Below, in pieces: positions 1-7,197 of a stretch of DNA of 14,084 nucleotides. The notes beneath the pieces are model-generated. The model saw nothing but the letters and a program-made list of their open reading frames with translations. It was not told the DNA's origin and ran no database searches. Numbering within the stretch: position 1 is the first letter of the stretch; the number at the start of each line of letters is the position of its first letter. The translations under genes and the position numbers were made by a program. Origin of the DNA: DATBHM01 sp036557505 (GTDB lineage Bacteria > Actinomycetota > UBA4738 > JACQTL01); the NCBI GenBank assembly GCA_036557505.1, contig DATBHM010000035.1, forward strand, positions 1 to 14,084, in the 5' to 3' direction.

Positions 1-384
1 GACGCGCACTTCTCCGACCCGGTGTTCGTCGACCTCCGCGGCCGTGAGCCCGGCGCGATGTGGACCATGCTCACCGGCCGGGCGGAGGACCTGACGGTGG
101 AGCTCCGCGAGCACGACGCCGACGGCGACACCGGCCACGCCCACTGGATCGCCAACTACACGTTCACCCAGACCGGCCGGAAGGTGCACAACGACGTCCG
201 GGCGGCGTTCCGGTTCCGGGACGGGCTGATCGTCGACCACGTCGACACGTTTGACTTCCCGAGATGGGCCCGGCAGGCGCTCGGGACGACCGGGCTGCTG
301 CTCGGATGGACGCCGATGGTCCGGAACAAGGTCCGCGCGCAGGCGCGGGCGGGGCTCGACAAGTTCCTCGCGTCGAACGACTGA
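1..384 (+). CDS. NTF2/SnoaL-like family protein (5' end outside window)
   Basis: The reading frame is open from base 1 and stops with TGA at 382-384, so the true start lies upstream. About 127 C-terminal residues are visible. The order of elements fits a SnoaL/NTF2-like alpha+beta cone: HFSDPVFVDLRG, a helix, a strand with HWIANYTF, a strand RKVHNDVRAAFRF, then DGLIVDHVDTFDFPRW. The last stretch matches the family's usual 'F...dGkI..h.d.fD...' ending. Members include polyketide cyclases, limonene-epoxide-hydrolase-like enzymes and many proteins of unknown role; the sequence does not say which. The GTG at 22 is in frame, but it falls inside the conserved first strand, so I do not take it as the start. 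Confidence is good for the fold and low for any reaction. Confidence 0.75.
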   Translation, partial: DAHFSDPVFVDLRGREPGAMWTMLTGRAEDLTVELREHDADGDTGHAHWIANYTFTQTGRKVHNDVRAAFRFRDGLIVDHVDTFDFPRWARQALGTTGLLLGWTPMVRNKVRAQARAGLDKFLASND

Positions 385-489
385 ACCCGCGCGAACTTCC
401 GGAATCCCCCGACCGGGGCCGGCCGTAGTACCACCGACATCCGTCCATCCGGGTGGCGGACAGGCCGCCGCGCGTCCCCCGCGCAGACG

Positions 490-497
490 AAGGAGGT
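490..497 (+). promoter_or_regulatory. Perfect Shine-Dalgarno site fixing the start at 503
   Basis: AAGGAGGT lies five bases before the ATG at 503. It is a full eight-base match to the usual 3' end of 16S rRNA. This, with the signal peptide that begins right after it, decides for 503 over the upstream in-frame GTG/ATG codons that would run through the preceding gene's 3' end. Confidence 0.85.
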
Positions 498-502
498 TCC
501 GC

Positions 503-1600
503 ATGCCCAGACGATGGTCCGCGTTCGTCGTTCCGGCGCTCGCCCTGCTGCTCGCCATCCCGGCGACGGCGTCCGCCGCACAGGCCAAGGGCCAGAACGC
601 CAACGCCTACATCCGCACCAAGCTCGTGTCGAACCAGATGGGAGGGGCGCAGCAGCAGGACACCGACCTCGTGAACGGCTGGGGCCTGGTCGCCGGCCCG
701 TCGACCCCGTGGTGGGTCGCCGACAACGGCACCGACCTCTCGACCCTCTACGACGGGACCGGCGCGAAGCAGTCCCTGGTCGTGAACGTCCCGAGCGCCC
801 CGACCGGTGCGGTGTTCAACGGCGGGACCGGCTTCTCCGTCACCGACGGCACGAACTCCGGCGCCGCGCTGTTCATCTTCTCCACGGAGGAGGGAACCAT
901 CCTCGGCTGGAGCCCGGGGGTCCCGCCTCCACCGCCCTCGACGCAGGCCCAGCCCGCGGCTGACCGTTCCGACGTCGGCGCGATCTACAAGGGCCTCGCC
1001 ATCGACCCCGATGCCCAGCGGCTGTACGCGACCGACTTCCACAACAACCGCGTGGACGTGTTCGACGACACCTTCACCCTGCTGAACCTGCCGGGCGCGT
1101 TCACCGACCCGAAGATCCCCGACCACTTCGCACCGTTCGGCATCCAGGACATCGACGGCACGATCTTCGTCACGTACGCGAAGCAGGACGCCGACGCCGA
1201 GGACGATGTGGACGGCCACGGGCTGGGATTCGTCGACGCCTACGACACGAACGGCATGCTGCTGGGCCGCGTGGCCACGCGGGGGCTGCTGGATGCGCCG
1301 TGGGGCGTCGTGATGGCGCCGGAGGGCTTCGGCCGGTTCGGCGGCGACCTCCTGATCGGGAACTTCGGCAACGGGCAGATCAACGCCTTCGCCGAGCGGC
1401 CGAACGGATCCTGGTCGCACCGCGGCCGCCTCCGCTCGGAGAAGGGCAAGCCGCTCACGATCGACGGGCTGTGGGGGCTCGGGTTCGGCAACGGGACCCG
1501 CTCCGGCCCGACCGGAACGCTGTACTTCTCGGCCGGTCCGCACGACGAGGCTGACGGGCTGTTCGGCTCGATCGTGCCGGCGGTGCAACAGCCAGCGTAG
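503..1600 (+). CDS. Secreted TIGR03118 family protein
   Basis: The product is 365 aa. Residues 1 to about 26 form a signal peptide: MPRR, a hydrophobic core, then an ATASAA-type cleavage site. The mature part matches the TIGR03118 family throughout: 'TKLVSNQMGG' start, 'DLVNGWGLVAGPSTPWWVADNGT', 'FIFSTEEGTILGWSPG', 'YKGLAIDPDAQRLYATDFHN', 'FAPFGIQDIDGTIFVTYAKQ', 'GLLDAPWGVVMAPEGFG', 'LLIGNFGNGQINAF', 'IDGLWGLGFGNG' and 'LYFSAGPHDEADGLFGS'. The repeated short blades look like a beta-propeller (inference). The family has no established function. Some members elsewhere carry a PEP-CTERM anchor, but here the protein ends at PAVQQPA without one, so I expect an exported soluble protein. The run PPPPPS near residue 140 is probably a loop. 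It is monocistronic: a perfect ribosome site precedes it and a convergent gene lies 39 bases after it. Confidence 0.9.
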   Translation: MPRRWSAFVVPALALLLAIPATASAAQAKGQNANAYIRTKLVSNQMGGAQQQDTDLVNGWGLVAGPSTPWWVADNGTDLSTLYDGTGAKQSLVVNVPSAPTGAVFNGGTGFSVTDGTNSGAALFIFSTEEGTILGWSPGVPPPPPSTQAQPAADRSDVGAIYKGLAIDPDAQRLYATDFHNNRVDVFDDTFTLLNLPGAFTDPKIPDHFAPFGIQDIDGTIFVTYAKQDADAEDDVDGHGLGFVDAYDTNGMLLGRVATRGLLDAPWGVVMAPEGFGRFGGDLLIGNFGNGQINAFAERPNGSWSHRGRLRSEKGKPLTIDGLWGLGFGNGTRSGPTGTLYFSAGPHDEADGLFGSIVPAVQQPA

Positions 1601-1615
1601 CCGATCGTCGGAACG

Positions 1616-1638
1616 GCCGGGCGGCGGGCCTCCCCGGC
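1616..1638. terminator. Candidate bidirectional terminator between convergent genes
   Basis: The convergent spacer is only 39 bases. Within it GCCGGG (1616-1621) pairs with CCCGGC (1633-1638) around an 11-base loop. There is no T tract on either side, as is common for actinobacterial hairpin terminators. Its position between two stop codons is the main support. Confidence 0.4.
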
Positions 1639-1639
1639 A

Positions 1640-2767
1640 TCAGGAAGCCCGGGTCCCGGCGTCCGATGCGGCGGCGTCCTGCGGGGGGCCGGGCCGCGCG
1701 AGCCCGTGCTCGGCGGCCCACTCCCCGGGGCGCTGCCGTTCCTCGATGGTCTGCTGCGCGACCTCGCGGAGCTTGCCGCGGCGGCCCCGTTCGACCGCGA
1801 GCGACACGTAGCACAGCCCGCCCACCGGGATGGGCAGCCAGAAGTTCACCAGCCGGTAGGTGATGACACCCAGGATGGCCGGCCCCCGCGTCATCCCGAA
1901 CCCCACCAGGGTCGCCGTAAGCACGGCCTCGACCACGCCGAGCCCGCCTGGAGTGACCGGGATCGCGGCGAGCACGTTCGCCAGGCCGTAGGCCACCATC
2001 AGCTCGACGGGGCCGGGCGGCGTGCCGTAGGCCGCCAGGAACACCCACAGGGATGCCGCGTCGAAGATCCAGTTCGCGGCGGCCCACCCGATCGCCCGGA
2101 GCAGCAGCCGCCGGTCGCGGAGCAGCGACCGGATCCGGGCGGCCAGCCGGTGGACCATCCGGTGGACCTTCTCCTCGTCGAGGAACGGCAGCTTCCGGGC
2201 GACGGCCCGGAACACCTTCGCGGCGCGGGCCTCGCCCCTCGTCAGGGCCAGCACCAGCAGGGCGAACGCCCCGATCAGCACCGCGCCCACGGCGGCCGCG
2301 GTGACGTACACGGGGTTGAACCCGTGCAGCGGGATCGAGACGACGAGGGCCAGCCACAGCAGGAGGTTCAACACGACCGCCGAGCCGATCCCCTGGGTCC
2401 CCAGTGCGAACCCGGCGTCGGTCCCGCCCACGCCGGCCTCGGTGAGCAGGCGGTAGCCCAGCCCTGCCCCCACCGCCCCCCCGCCCGGCACGATGTGGCT
2501 GATCGAGAGCGTGGACAGGTCGATGCGGACGATCCGGCCGAACCGGGGCCGCGTCTCGACCGGCAGCACCGTGCGGGTGAGCTGGGCGTATGCCGAGAGC
2601 GCGATCGCCTCCAGGCCCACTCCGGCCAGGATCAGCCAGATGTTCGCGTCGGCGATGAGCGAGAGGGAGTGCCGGATCCCGGGGATCTGGGGCAGCACGA
2701 GGTACTCGACGACCAGCAGGAGCAACAGGAGCATGACCAGCCGCTTGACCGGCTTCTTGACCTTCAC
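1640..2767 (-). CDS. Flippase-like membrane protein (LPG synthase TM region / UPF0104, PF03706 type)
   Basis: The product is 375 aa with a GTG start at 2767. It begins with a basic stretch and a long Leu/Val helix (residues about 9-26), followed by roughly seven or eight membrane segments. Family hallmarks are 'SHIVPGGGAVGAGLGYRLL' near residue 90 and 'AIPVTPGGLGVVEAVL' followed by 'YRLVNFWLPIPVGG' near residues 275-320. This family is the flippase half of MprF and also occurs alone, mostly with unknown lipid substrates. The C-terminal ~45 residues are polar (REVAQQTIEERQRPGEW onward) and probably cytosolic. No aminoacyl-lipid synthase domain is attached. It starts 27 bases after the stop of the oxidoreductase gene upstream on the same strand, so the two are probably cotranscribed. 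The ribosome site (GGGGGA) is weak. Transport of a lipid or glycolipid intermediate is an inference. Confidence 0.85.
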   Translation of the reverse strand: MKVKKPVKRLVMLLLLLLVVEYLVLPQIPGIRHSLSLIADANIWLILAGVGLEAIALSAYAQLTRTVLPVETRPRFGRIVRIDLSTLSISHIVPGGGAVGAGLGYRLLTEAGVGGTDAGFALGTQGIGSAVVLNLLLWLALVVSIPLHGFNPVYVTAAAVGAVLIGAFALLVLALTRGEARAAKVFRAVARKLPFLDEEKVHRMVHRLAARIRSLLRDRRLLLRAIGWAAANWIFDAASLWVFLAAYGTPPGPVELMVAYGLANVLAAIPVTPGGLGVVEAVLTATLVGFGMTRGPAILGVITYRLVNFWLPIPVGGLCYVSLAVERGRRGKLREVAQQTIEERQRPGEWAAEHGLARPGPPQDAAASDAGTRAS

Positions 2768-2794
2768 GCTGGAGTCGTCCCCCGCCCTCGTCGG

Positions 2795-3469
2795 CTACGC
2801 GACGACCTTCACGTTGAACATCGGCGACTCCCGCGCTCCCATCAACTGCAGCCACAGGGGCAGGTACATCTCCATGGCCCGCGCGCCGCGGATGCCGCCG
2901 AGGTCGATCACGTGGCGCCACCCGAACGCCTCCAGCAGCGAACGGACCGTGGCCTTGGCCGCCCCGTCGTCGCCAGCCACGAACATGGTGTGGTCACCGT
3001 CCGCGACGTCCGCCGGACGAACCATGACCGCGGCGGTCACCGTGTTCAACGTCTTCACGACGCGCGCCCCCGGATGGGCCCGCTGGATGCGTTCGGCCAG
3101 CGAGTCGTCGTTGCACACCGAGAGCAGCGGCGGGAACCCCTGCGAGTGGTCGAGGGGGTTGGACACGTCGGCGATCACGACGCCGTCGAGGTCGCCGGCC
3201 GAGCCGAGCGCCTCGAGCGAGCCGTCGCCGGCCGTCGCGTTGAACACCACCTCCGCGCCGGACGCCGCGTCGGCGAAGGTGGCGATGGGGACGTCCGGGG
3301 TGTTCGCGTGCCACTGGGCGAAGGTTCCCGAACCGTCCCACGACTCGGTCGTCCTCGCCAGGCTGGCCTCGACGTCGCGCGTGCCGACCCGCGTCTCGTG
3401 ACCGAGGCCCGCCAGCCGCCCCGCCAGCGTCCGGCCCACCGTTCCCGTTCCCAACACCGCGACCCGCAC
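2795..3469 (-). CDS. NADPH-dependent F420 reductase-like NAD(P)-binding oxidoreductase
   Basis: The product is 224 aa. The N-terminal Rossmann motif is VLGTGTVGRTLAGRLAGLGH (residues 5-24), with GTR near residue 30 in place to hold the NADP 2'-phosphate. Then come FNATAGDGSLEAL, VIADVSNPLD, RVVKTLNTV and, near the C-terminus, DLGGIRGARAMEMYLPLWL. This is the layout of F420:NADP oxidoreductases (Fno/NpdG), which move hydride between F420H2 and NADP in the cytosol. Many relatives carry this fold without proven F420 activity, so the cofactor is inferred. The GTG at 3469 is preceded by GAGGAGG. The next gene downstream on this strand is the flippase-like protein, 27 bases away. The upstream cupredoxin stop is 131 bases off, leaving room for its own promoter. 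No other F420 gene is visible in the window. Confidence 0.8.
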   Translation of the reverse strand: MRVAVLGTGTVGRTLAGRLAGLGHETRVGTRDVEASLARTTESWDGSGTFAQWHANTPDVPIATFADAASGAEVVFNATAGDGSLEALGSAGDLDGVVIADVSNPLDHSQGFPPLLSVCNDDSLAERIQRAHPGARVVKTLNTVTAAVMVRPADVADGDHTMFVAGDDGAAKATVRSLLEAFGWRHVIDLGGIRGARAMEMYLPLWLQLMGARESPMFNVKVVA

Positions 3470-3497
3470 CGGCGCACCTCCTCGTCGTCGAGTCTGG

Positions 3498-3503
3498 AAC
3501 GTA
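3498..3503 (-). promoter_or_regulatory. Candidate -10 box for the oxidoreductase-flippase pair
   Basis: On the minus strand TACGTT fits the actinobacterial TANNNT pattern. It sits about 28 bases before the GTG at 3469, giving a leader of about 22 bases that includes the GAGGAGG ribosome site. I see no convincing -35 hexamer at 17 bases, so the call rests on the -10 box and spacing alone. Confidence 0.35.
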
Positions 3504-3600
3504 CCCCGCCCCAGCCCGGCGCACGTCGTGGCCGGGCAGGTCGACGGCGGCGGCGGGCGGTTCGGCCCGTGCTCCGGCCGGTGCGGTCGCCGGTGCCGGG

Positions 3601-4209
3601 CTACGGGGAGATCTCGACGGCGACCGCCGGGCTGAACCCGCTCGCCTTGTTGTTCGACAACCGGTGCACGCGCGACCGGAACAGGTACTCGCCGGCCTTG
3701 GTCGGGGTGAACTTCACGATCGCGTGCTTGAACTTGGTCTTGAACGCGCTGAACGCGCCGTCGCCCGGCCCCTTCATCTGCACGTCGAATGCGAGTCCGG
3801 CCGGAGGGGCGACCGTGGAGACCCGGATCCGCTGGACGTGGCCAACGTGCTGGGTGCCGGTGTTCAGCCACCGGTCGGGGACGTTGACCTTGCCCCGCAT
3901 TCCGAACGTGGGGCTGCCGTGGAACTGGCAGTAGTACGGGAACGACCCCGCAAACTGGAAGACCTTCGTCTTGCTCCCCCCCGGCGCGACGCTCCCCGTG
4001 TCGAAGAACCCGGTGTTGGACGTCGCGGTGTGGTCGAACCCCGACGAGGTGTTCACCCACTTCACCGAGTCGCCGAGGTTGATCGCGCTCGGCGTCGGAT
4101 CGAACGTGAGCTGCTGGGTCATGTCCACCGTGCTGGTCGCGGCACGGGCGGGCAGGGCGATGGCCAGGACCGTCAGGCCGGCCAGCACCATCGAGAGCGC
4201 GCGCTTCAT
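3601..4209 (-). CDS. Secreted cupredoxin (plastocyanin/azurin-like) with extra C-terminal domain
   Basis: The product is 202 aa. A signal peptide covers residues 1-24 (MKRALSMV, hydrophobic core, ALPARAAT). Residues about 27-112 form a blue-copper domain with all four expected ligands visible: His60 in GFDHTAT, and Cys94, His97 and Met104 in YYCQFHGSPTFGM. FNPTPS/INLGDSVKW-like strands precede them. It should therefore bind one type-1 copper outside the membrane and carry electrons, or buffer copper. Residues about 118-202 look like a second beta-sandwich ending in VAVEISP and rich in basic residues. This makes the protein about twice the length of a simple plastocyanin domain. The ATG at 4209 has AGGAGGA eight bases upstream. 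It diverges from the Ada-AlkA gene. The electron partner is not in the window. Confidence 0.9.
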   Translation of the reverse strand: MKRALSMVLAGLTVLAIALPARAATSTVDMTQQLTFDPTPSAINLGDSVKWVNTSSGFDHTATSNTGFFDTGSVAPGGSKTKVFQFAGSFPYYCQFHGSPTFGMRGKVNVPDRWLNTGTQHVGHVQRIRVSTVAPPAGLAFDVQMKGPGDGAFSAFKTKFKHAIVKFTPTKAGEYLFRSRVHRLSNNKASGFSPAVAVEISP

Positions 4210-4271
4210 CGTTCGTTCCTCCTGGTTCGGTCGGCGGGCGGCGTTCGCCGGGATCGGTTGCGGTTCGGGAC

Positions 4272-4302
4272 ATTCTTCCATCCTCCGGCCCCCGCTCGGC
4301 AA
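4272..4302 (-). promoter_or_regulatory. Candidate promoter for the cupredoxin gene
   Basis: Reading the minus strand, TTGCCG (4302-4297) could be the -35 box. TGG followed by AAGAAT (4280-4272) forms an extended -10 box of the TGN-NANNNT kind also seen upstream of the paralogous genes at 9064 and 10300. The 19-base spacer is long, so the -10 part is better supported than the -35 part. The expected leader is about 55 bases. Confidence 0.35.
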
Positions 4303-4353
4303 GAGGGCGTGAACACGTCCGAAACCCGCCAGACGGGCCCGACGCGGCGGGCG

Positions 4354-4359
4354 TATACC
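4354..4359 (+). promoter_or_regulatory. Candidate -10 box giving a leaderless Ada-AlkA transcript
   Basis: TATACC ends six bases before the GTG at 4366. No purine-rich ribosome site lies between them. That spacing would place the transcription start on or next to the start codon, as in leaderless actinobacterial mRNAs. A matching -35 box is not evident. Confidence 0.4.
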
Positions 4360-4365
4360 TCCGGC

Positions 4366-5820
4366 GTGGACTTCGAGACGGCGTACCGGGCGGTCGAGAG
4401 CCGCGACGGGCGGTTCGACGGGCGGGTGTTCTGCGGGGTGCTGTCGACCGGCGTGTACTGCCGGCCGATCTGCCCCGTCCCGATGCCGCAGCGGGATCGC
4501 GTCCGGTTCTTCCCCACGGCGGCAGCCGCCGAGGAGGCCGGGTTCCGGGCGTGCCGGCGGTGCCGCCCCGAGACCAGCCCGGACTCGCCGGACTGGGACG
4601 TCCGGGCCGACCTGGTCGGCCGGGGTCTGCGTCTGATCGCGGACGGGGTGGTCGACACCGACGGCGTCGACGGGCTGGCCCGGCGGCTGGCCGTGGGCTC
4701 GCGCCAGCTGCACCGGACCTTCGTCGCCGAGCTGGGAACGGGCCCGCTCGCGGTCGCCCGGACCCGGCGGGCCCGGCTGGCCAAGCAGCTGCTGGAACAG
4801 ACCGACCTGCCGAGCACCGAGGTGGCCTTCACGGCGGGGTTCCGGTCGGTCCGTCAGTACCACGACACCGTCCGGCGTTCGTACGGACGAACACCCTCGG
4901 AGATCCGGGCCCGGCGGCGGCGGGACGACGCCGGAGGCGGCGGCCTGGCGTTGCGGCTGGCGTACCGGCCGCCGCTCGCGGCGGCCGGGCTGATGCGGTT
5001 CCTCGAGGCCCGGGCCGTCCCGGGCCTCGAGGAGGCCTCCCCCGGCGTGTTCCGGCGCTCGCTCCGGACCCGATCGGGCGGGGCGGCCGTGCTGTCGCTC
5101 TCCCCGCACCCCACCGCGCCGCACGTCACGCTCGAGGTCGCGGTGGACGAGCCGACCGAGCTGGGCCCGGTCGTCCAGGCGGCCCGGCGGCTGTTCGACC
5201 TCGACGCCGACCCGGCGGCGATCGACGGCGCGCTCGCGGCCGATCCGGCCCTCCGGGCATCGGTCGCGGCGGCGCCGGGACTGCGGCTCCCCGGCGCCGC
5301 CGACCCGTTCGAGCTGGCCGTCAGAATCGTGATCGGGCAGCAGGTGTCGGTGGCCGGCGCGCGGACCCTCACCGCCCGTGTGGTCGCCGCGCTCGGCGAG
5401 GCGCTCGACCCGCCCGCGGGGACCGTCACCAACCTGTTCCCCGACGCGGCCGTCCTGGCCGACGCCCCGCTGGAGGGGATCGGCCTGACGCGGTCCCGGG
5501 CCGGGACCGTACGCCGGCTGGCCGAGGCGGTCGCCGTGGGGAAGATCGACCTCTCGGGCGGCTCGGACCTCGACGACACGCTCGCGGCCCTGGGCGAGGT
5601 GCCGGGGGTGGGGCCGTGGACCCGGTCGCTGGTGGCCATGCGCGTCCTCCGGGACCCGGACGCGTTCCCGGAGAGTGACCTGGGCGTCCGGCGGGGCGCC
5701 GAGGCGCTCGGCCTGCCCTCCACCCCGGCGGCGATCCTGGCCCGGGCGGAGGCGTGGCGCCCGTGGCGCGGATACGCGGTGATGCACCTGTGGCGTGCGG
5801 CGTCCGGCCCGCCCTCCTGA
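4366..5820 (+). CDS. alkA: Ada zinc domain-AraC HTH-AlkA DNA glycosylase fusion (3-methyladenine glycosylase II)
   Basis: The product is 484 aa in three parts. Residues 1-75 are the Ada metal-binding domain: STGVYCRPIC (Cys32, Cys36) and GFRACRRCRPE (Cys63, Cys66) supply the four zinc ligands, one of which accepts methyl groups from phosphotriesters in Ada. Residues about 80-180 are an AraC-type helix-turn-helix pair ending in YGRTPSEIR. From about residue 200 comes the AlkA base-excision domain, with DPFELAVRIVIGQQVSVAGA, the helix-hairpin-helix VPGVGPWT and the catalytic Asp438 in FPESDLGVRR. The O6-methylguanine methyltransferase domain of Ada is absent. The protein should sense alkylation and remove alkylated purines, perhaps activating its own gene. 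The GTG at 4366 begins MDFETAYRAV, where Ada domains normally begin. The MFS gene follows 34 bases later. Confidence 0.93.
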   Translation: MDFETAYRAVESRDGRFDGRVFCGVLSTGVYCRPICPVPMPQRDRVRFFPTAAAAEEAGFRACRRCRPETSPDSPDWDVRADLVGRGLRLIADGVVDTDGVDGLARRLAVGSRQLHRTFVAELGTGPLAVARTRRARLAKQLLEQTDLPSTEVAFTAGFRSVRQYHDTVRRSYGRTPSEIRARRRRDDAGGGGLALRLAYRPPLAAAGLMRFLEARAVPGLEEASPGVFRRSLRTRSGGAAVLSLSPHPTAPHVTLEVAVDEPTELGPVVQAARRLFDLDADPAAIDGALAADPALRASVAAAPGLRLPGAADPFELAVRIVIGQQVSVAGARTLTARVVAALGEALDPPAGTVTNLFPDAAVLADAPLEGIGLTRSRAGTVRRLAEAVAVGKIDLSGGSDLDDTLAALGEVPGVGPWTRSLVAMRVLRDPDAFPESDLGVRRGAEALGLPSTPAAILARAEAWRPWRGYAVMHLWRAASGPPS

Positions 5821-5854
5821 CCGACGGGCGCCGAGCGGGGGGGACACGTCGTCG

Positions 5855-7105
5855 ATGCGCCGGTACCTGCGACTGCTCCGGAACCGCCCGTTCGCCGCCC
5901 TGTGGGCCGGATCGACGGTCTCCGCGATCGGCGACGCGATGACGTGGGTGGCGATCGCCTGGCTGGGGTTCGGACGCGGCGGCGCCGGACTGGTCGCGGA
6001 GCTGGTGGTGGTGTCGACGGCGCCGGTGGTCGTGGGCGGGCCGGCCATGGGGATCGCGCTCGACCGGTTCGAGCGCCGCCGGGTGCTGCTCGTGGTGAAC
6101 GGGTTCCTGGGCTGCGCCGTGGCGTCCGTCCCCCTGTGGGAGGCGGTCGGCGGCACTGCGCCGACGTGGCTGCTGTTCGCGGTGGGGGGGCTGTACGGCC
6201 TCCTGAAGATGGCGAACTGGGCGGGCGTTCCCTCGCTGATCCCCGACCTGGTCGGCTCCGCCGACCTCGACACCGCCAACGCCATGGAGTCCGCCACGTT
6301 CGGGATCGCCGACGTCGCGGGCCCGGCCGTGGCCGGCGCCCTGATCGCGCTGTTCGGGGCCGAACGCGTCCTCGCCGTCGACGCCGCGACCTACCTGGTG
6401 TTCGTCGCCTGCCTCACGCCGCTCCCCCGACACCGGGCGGCCACCCCCGGGACGTCCACGGGCGGACGAACCCGGCTGCGGCCGGCGTTCGCGTTCCTGA
6501 TCCGAACGCCCCCCGTGCGGGCCACGACCCTCATGTACATGGCGATCAACGCCGGCGAGACCATGCTCATCGTGCTGCTTCCGGCGTACACCCGGACGGT
6601 GCTCGGCGGCGGGCCCGGGACGTACGGGCTGCTGGTGAGCGTGTTCGCCATCGGGACCCTCGGCGGAACGGTGGTGGCCGGCGCCGTCCGGTGGCCCTGG
6701 CCGCTCGGGCGTTCCATCGCCGCGGCGGCCGCGCTGTCCGGCGGAGCGCTCGCCCTCCTCGCGCTCCGGCCCGGCCTCCCCGCGACCGCGGCCACGCTCC
6801 TCGTGGCGGGCGTGTTCGGCTCCCCGCTCACGGTGTGGGCGCAGACCATCAGGATGCGCCTGATCCCCGGGGAGCTGCGGGGGCGGGTGTTCGGGATGAT
6901 CCGGACCCTCATCCAGTCCACCCCGCCGATCGGGGCCGCCCTGGCCGGCGCCGTCCTGGCTGGCCCGGGCGTCGGGGCGGTCGCGGCGGCGATGTCGCTC
7001 GCGGTGGCCGGACCCGGCGTCGTCGGCCTGTGGTCGAAGGCGCTGCGACCGGAACCGGCGGTCGACGGGGTGCCGGCGGCGCAGCGGACTCCAGCGCCCA
7101 CATGA
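5855..7105 (+). CDS. MFS transporter (EntS/MFS_3-like exporter)
   Basis: The product is 416 aa with about 12 membrane helices, starting MRRYLRLLRNRPFAALWAGS, the usual opening of this group. The following IGDAMTWVAIAWL and DRFERRRVLLVVNGFLG (loop 2-3, motif A-like) are typical, as is GELRGRVFGMIRTLIQSTPPIG in the C-terminal half. The family exports siderophores, macrolides and other small molecules by proton antiport; the substrate here is unknown. The ATG at 5855 is preceded by a G-rich ribosome site (5837-5843). A start at 5795 would overlap the Ada-AlkA gene and add a poor, Arg-rich extension, so I prefer 5855. The 34-base gap suggests readthrough from the Ada-AlkA gene. That would tie the exporter to alkylation stress, though this is only an inference from position. 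Confidence 0.88.
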   Translation: MRRYLRLLRNRPFAALWAGSTVSAIGDAMTWVAIAWLGFGRGGAGLVAELVVVSTAPVVVGGPAMGIALDRFERRRVLLVVNGFLGCAVASVPLWEAVGGTAPTWLLFAVGGLYGLLKMANWAGVPSLIPDLVGSADLDTANAMESATFGIADVAGPAVAGALIALFGAERVLAVDAATYLVFVACLTPLPRHRAATPGTSTGGRTRLRPAFAFLIRTPPVRATTLMYMAINAGETMLIVLLPAYTRTVLGGGPGTYGLLVSVFAIGTLGGTVVAGAVRWPWPLGRSIAAAAALSGGALALLALRPGLPATAATLLVAGVFGSPLTVWAQTIRMRLIPGELRGRVFGMIRTLIQSTPPIGAALAGAVLAGPGVGAVAAAMSLAVAGPGVVGLWSKALRPEPAVDGVPAAQRTPAPT

Positions 7106-7106
7106 G

Positions 7107-7163
7107 CACGAACCCGCAGGCCACAGGGCATCCGGGGATGCCCCGAACGGCGCCCGGTTCGTG
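7107..7163. repeat. Nested inverted repeats in the MFS-MprF spacer
   Basis: CACGAACC (7107-7114) is the exact reverse complement of GGTTCGTG (7156-7163). Inside this outer stem GGGCATC (7126-7132) pairs with GATGCCC (7137-7143) around a four-base loop. The structure begins two bases after the MFS stop codon. It may end the MFS transcript or form a structured RNA; there is no T tract. Confidence 0.55.
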
Positions 7164-7181
7164 GCCCGGACGGGCCGCGTC

Positions 7182-7190
7182 TGCCATGCT
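7182..7190 (+). promoter_or_regulatory. Candidate extended -10 box before the MprF-like gene
   Basis: TGC followed by CATGCT fits the TGN-NANNNT pattern and ends seven bases before the GTG at 7198. No ribosome site is visible. This spacing would again give a leaderless mRNA starting at the GTG. No -35 hexamer is evident. Confidence 0.35.
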
Positions 7191-7197
7191 GGCGTGC

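Noticed and set aside
251..502. Upstream in-frame start for the TIGR03118 protein
   Set aside because: It would overlap the NTF2-like gene and place 84 basic residues before a signal peptide. The perfect ribosome site at 490-497 supports 503.
3601..6297. Minus-strand frame extending the cupredoxin upstream to about 900 codons
   Set aside because: A clear signal peptide and ribosome site place the start at 4209. The upstream part is antisense to the Ada-AlkA gene.
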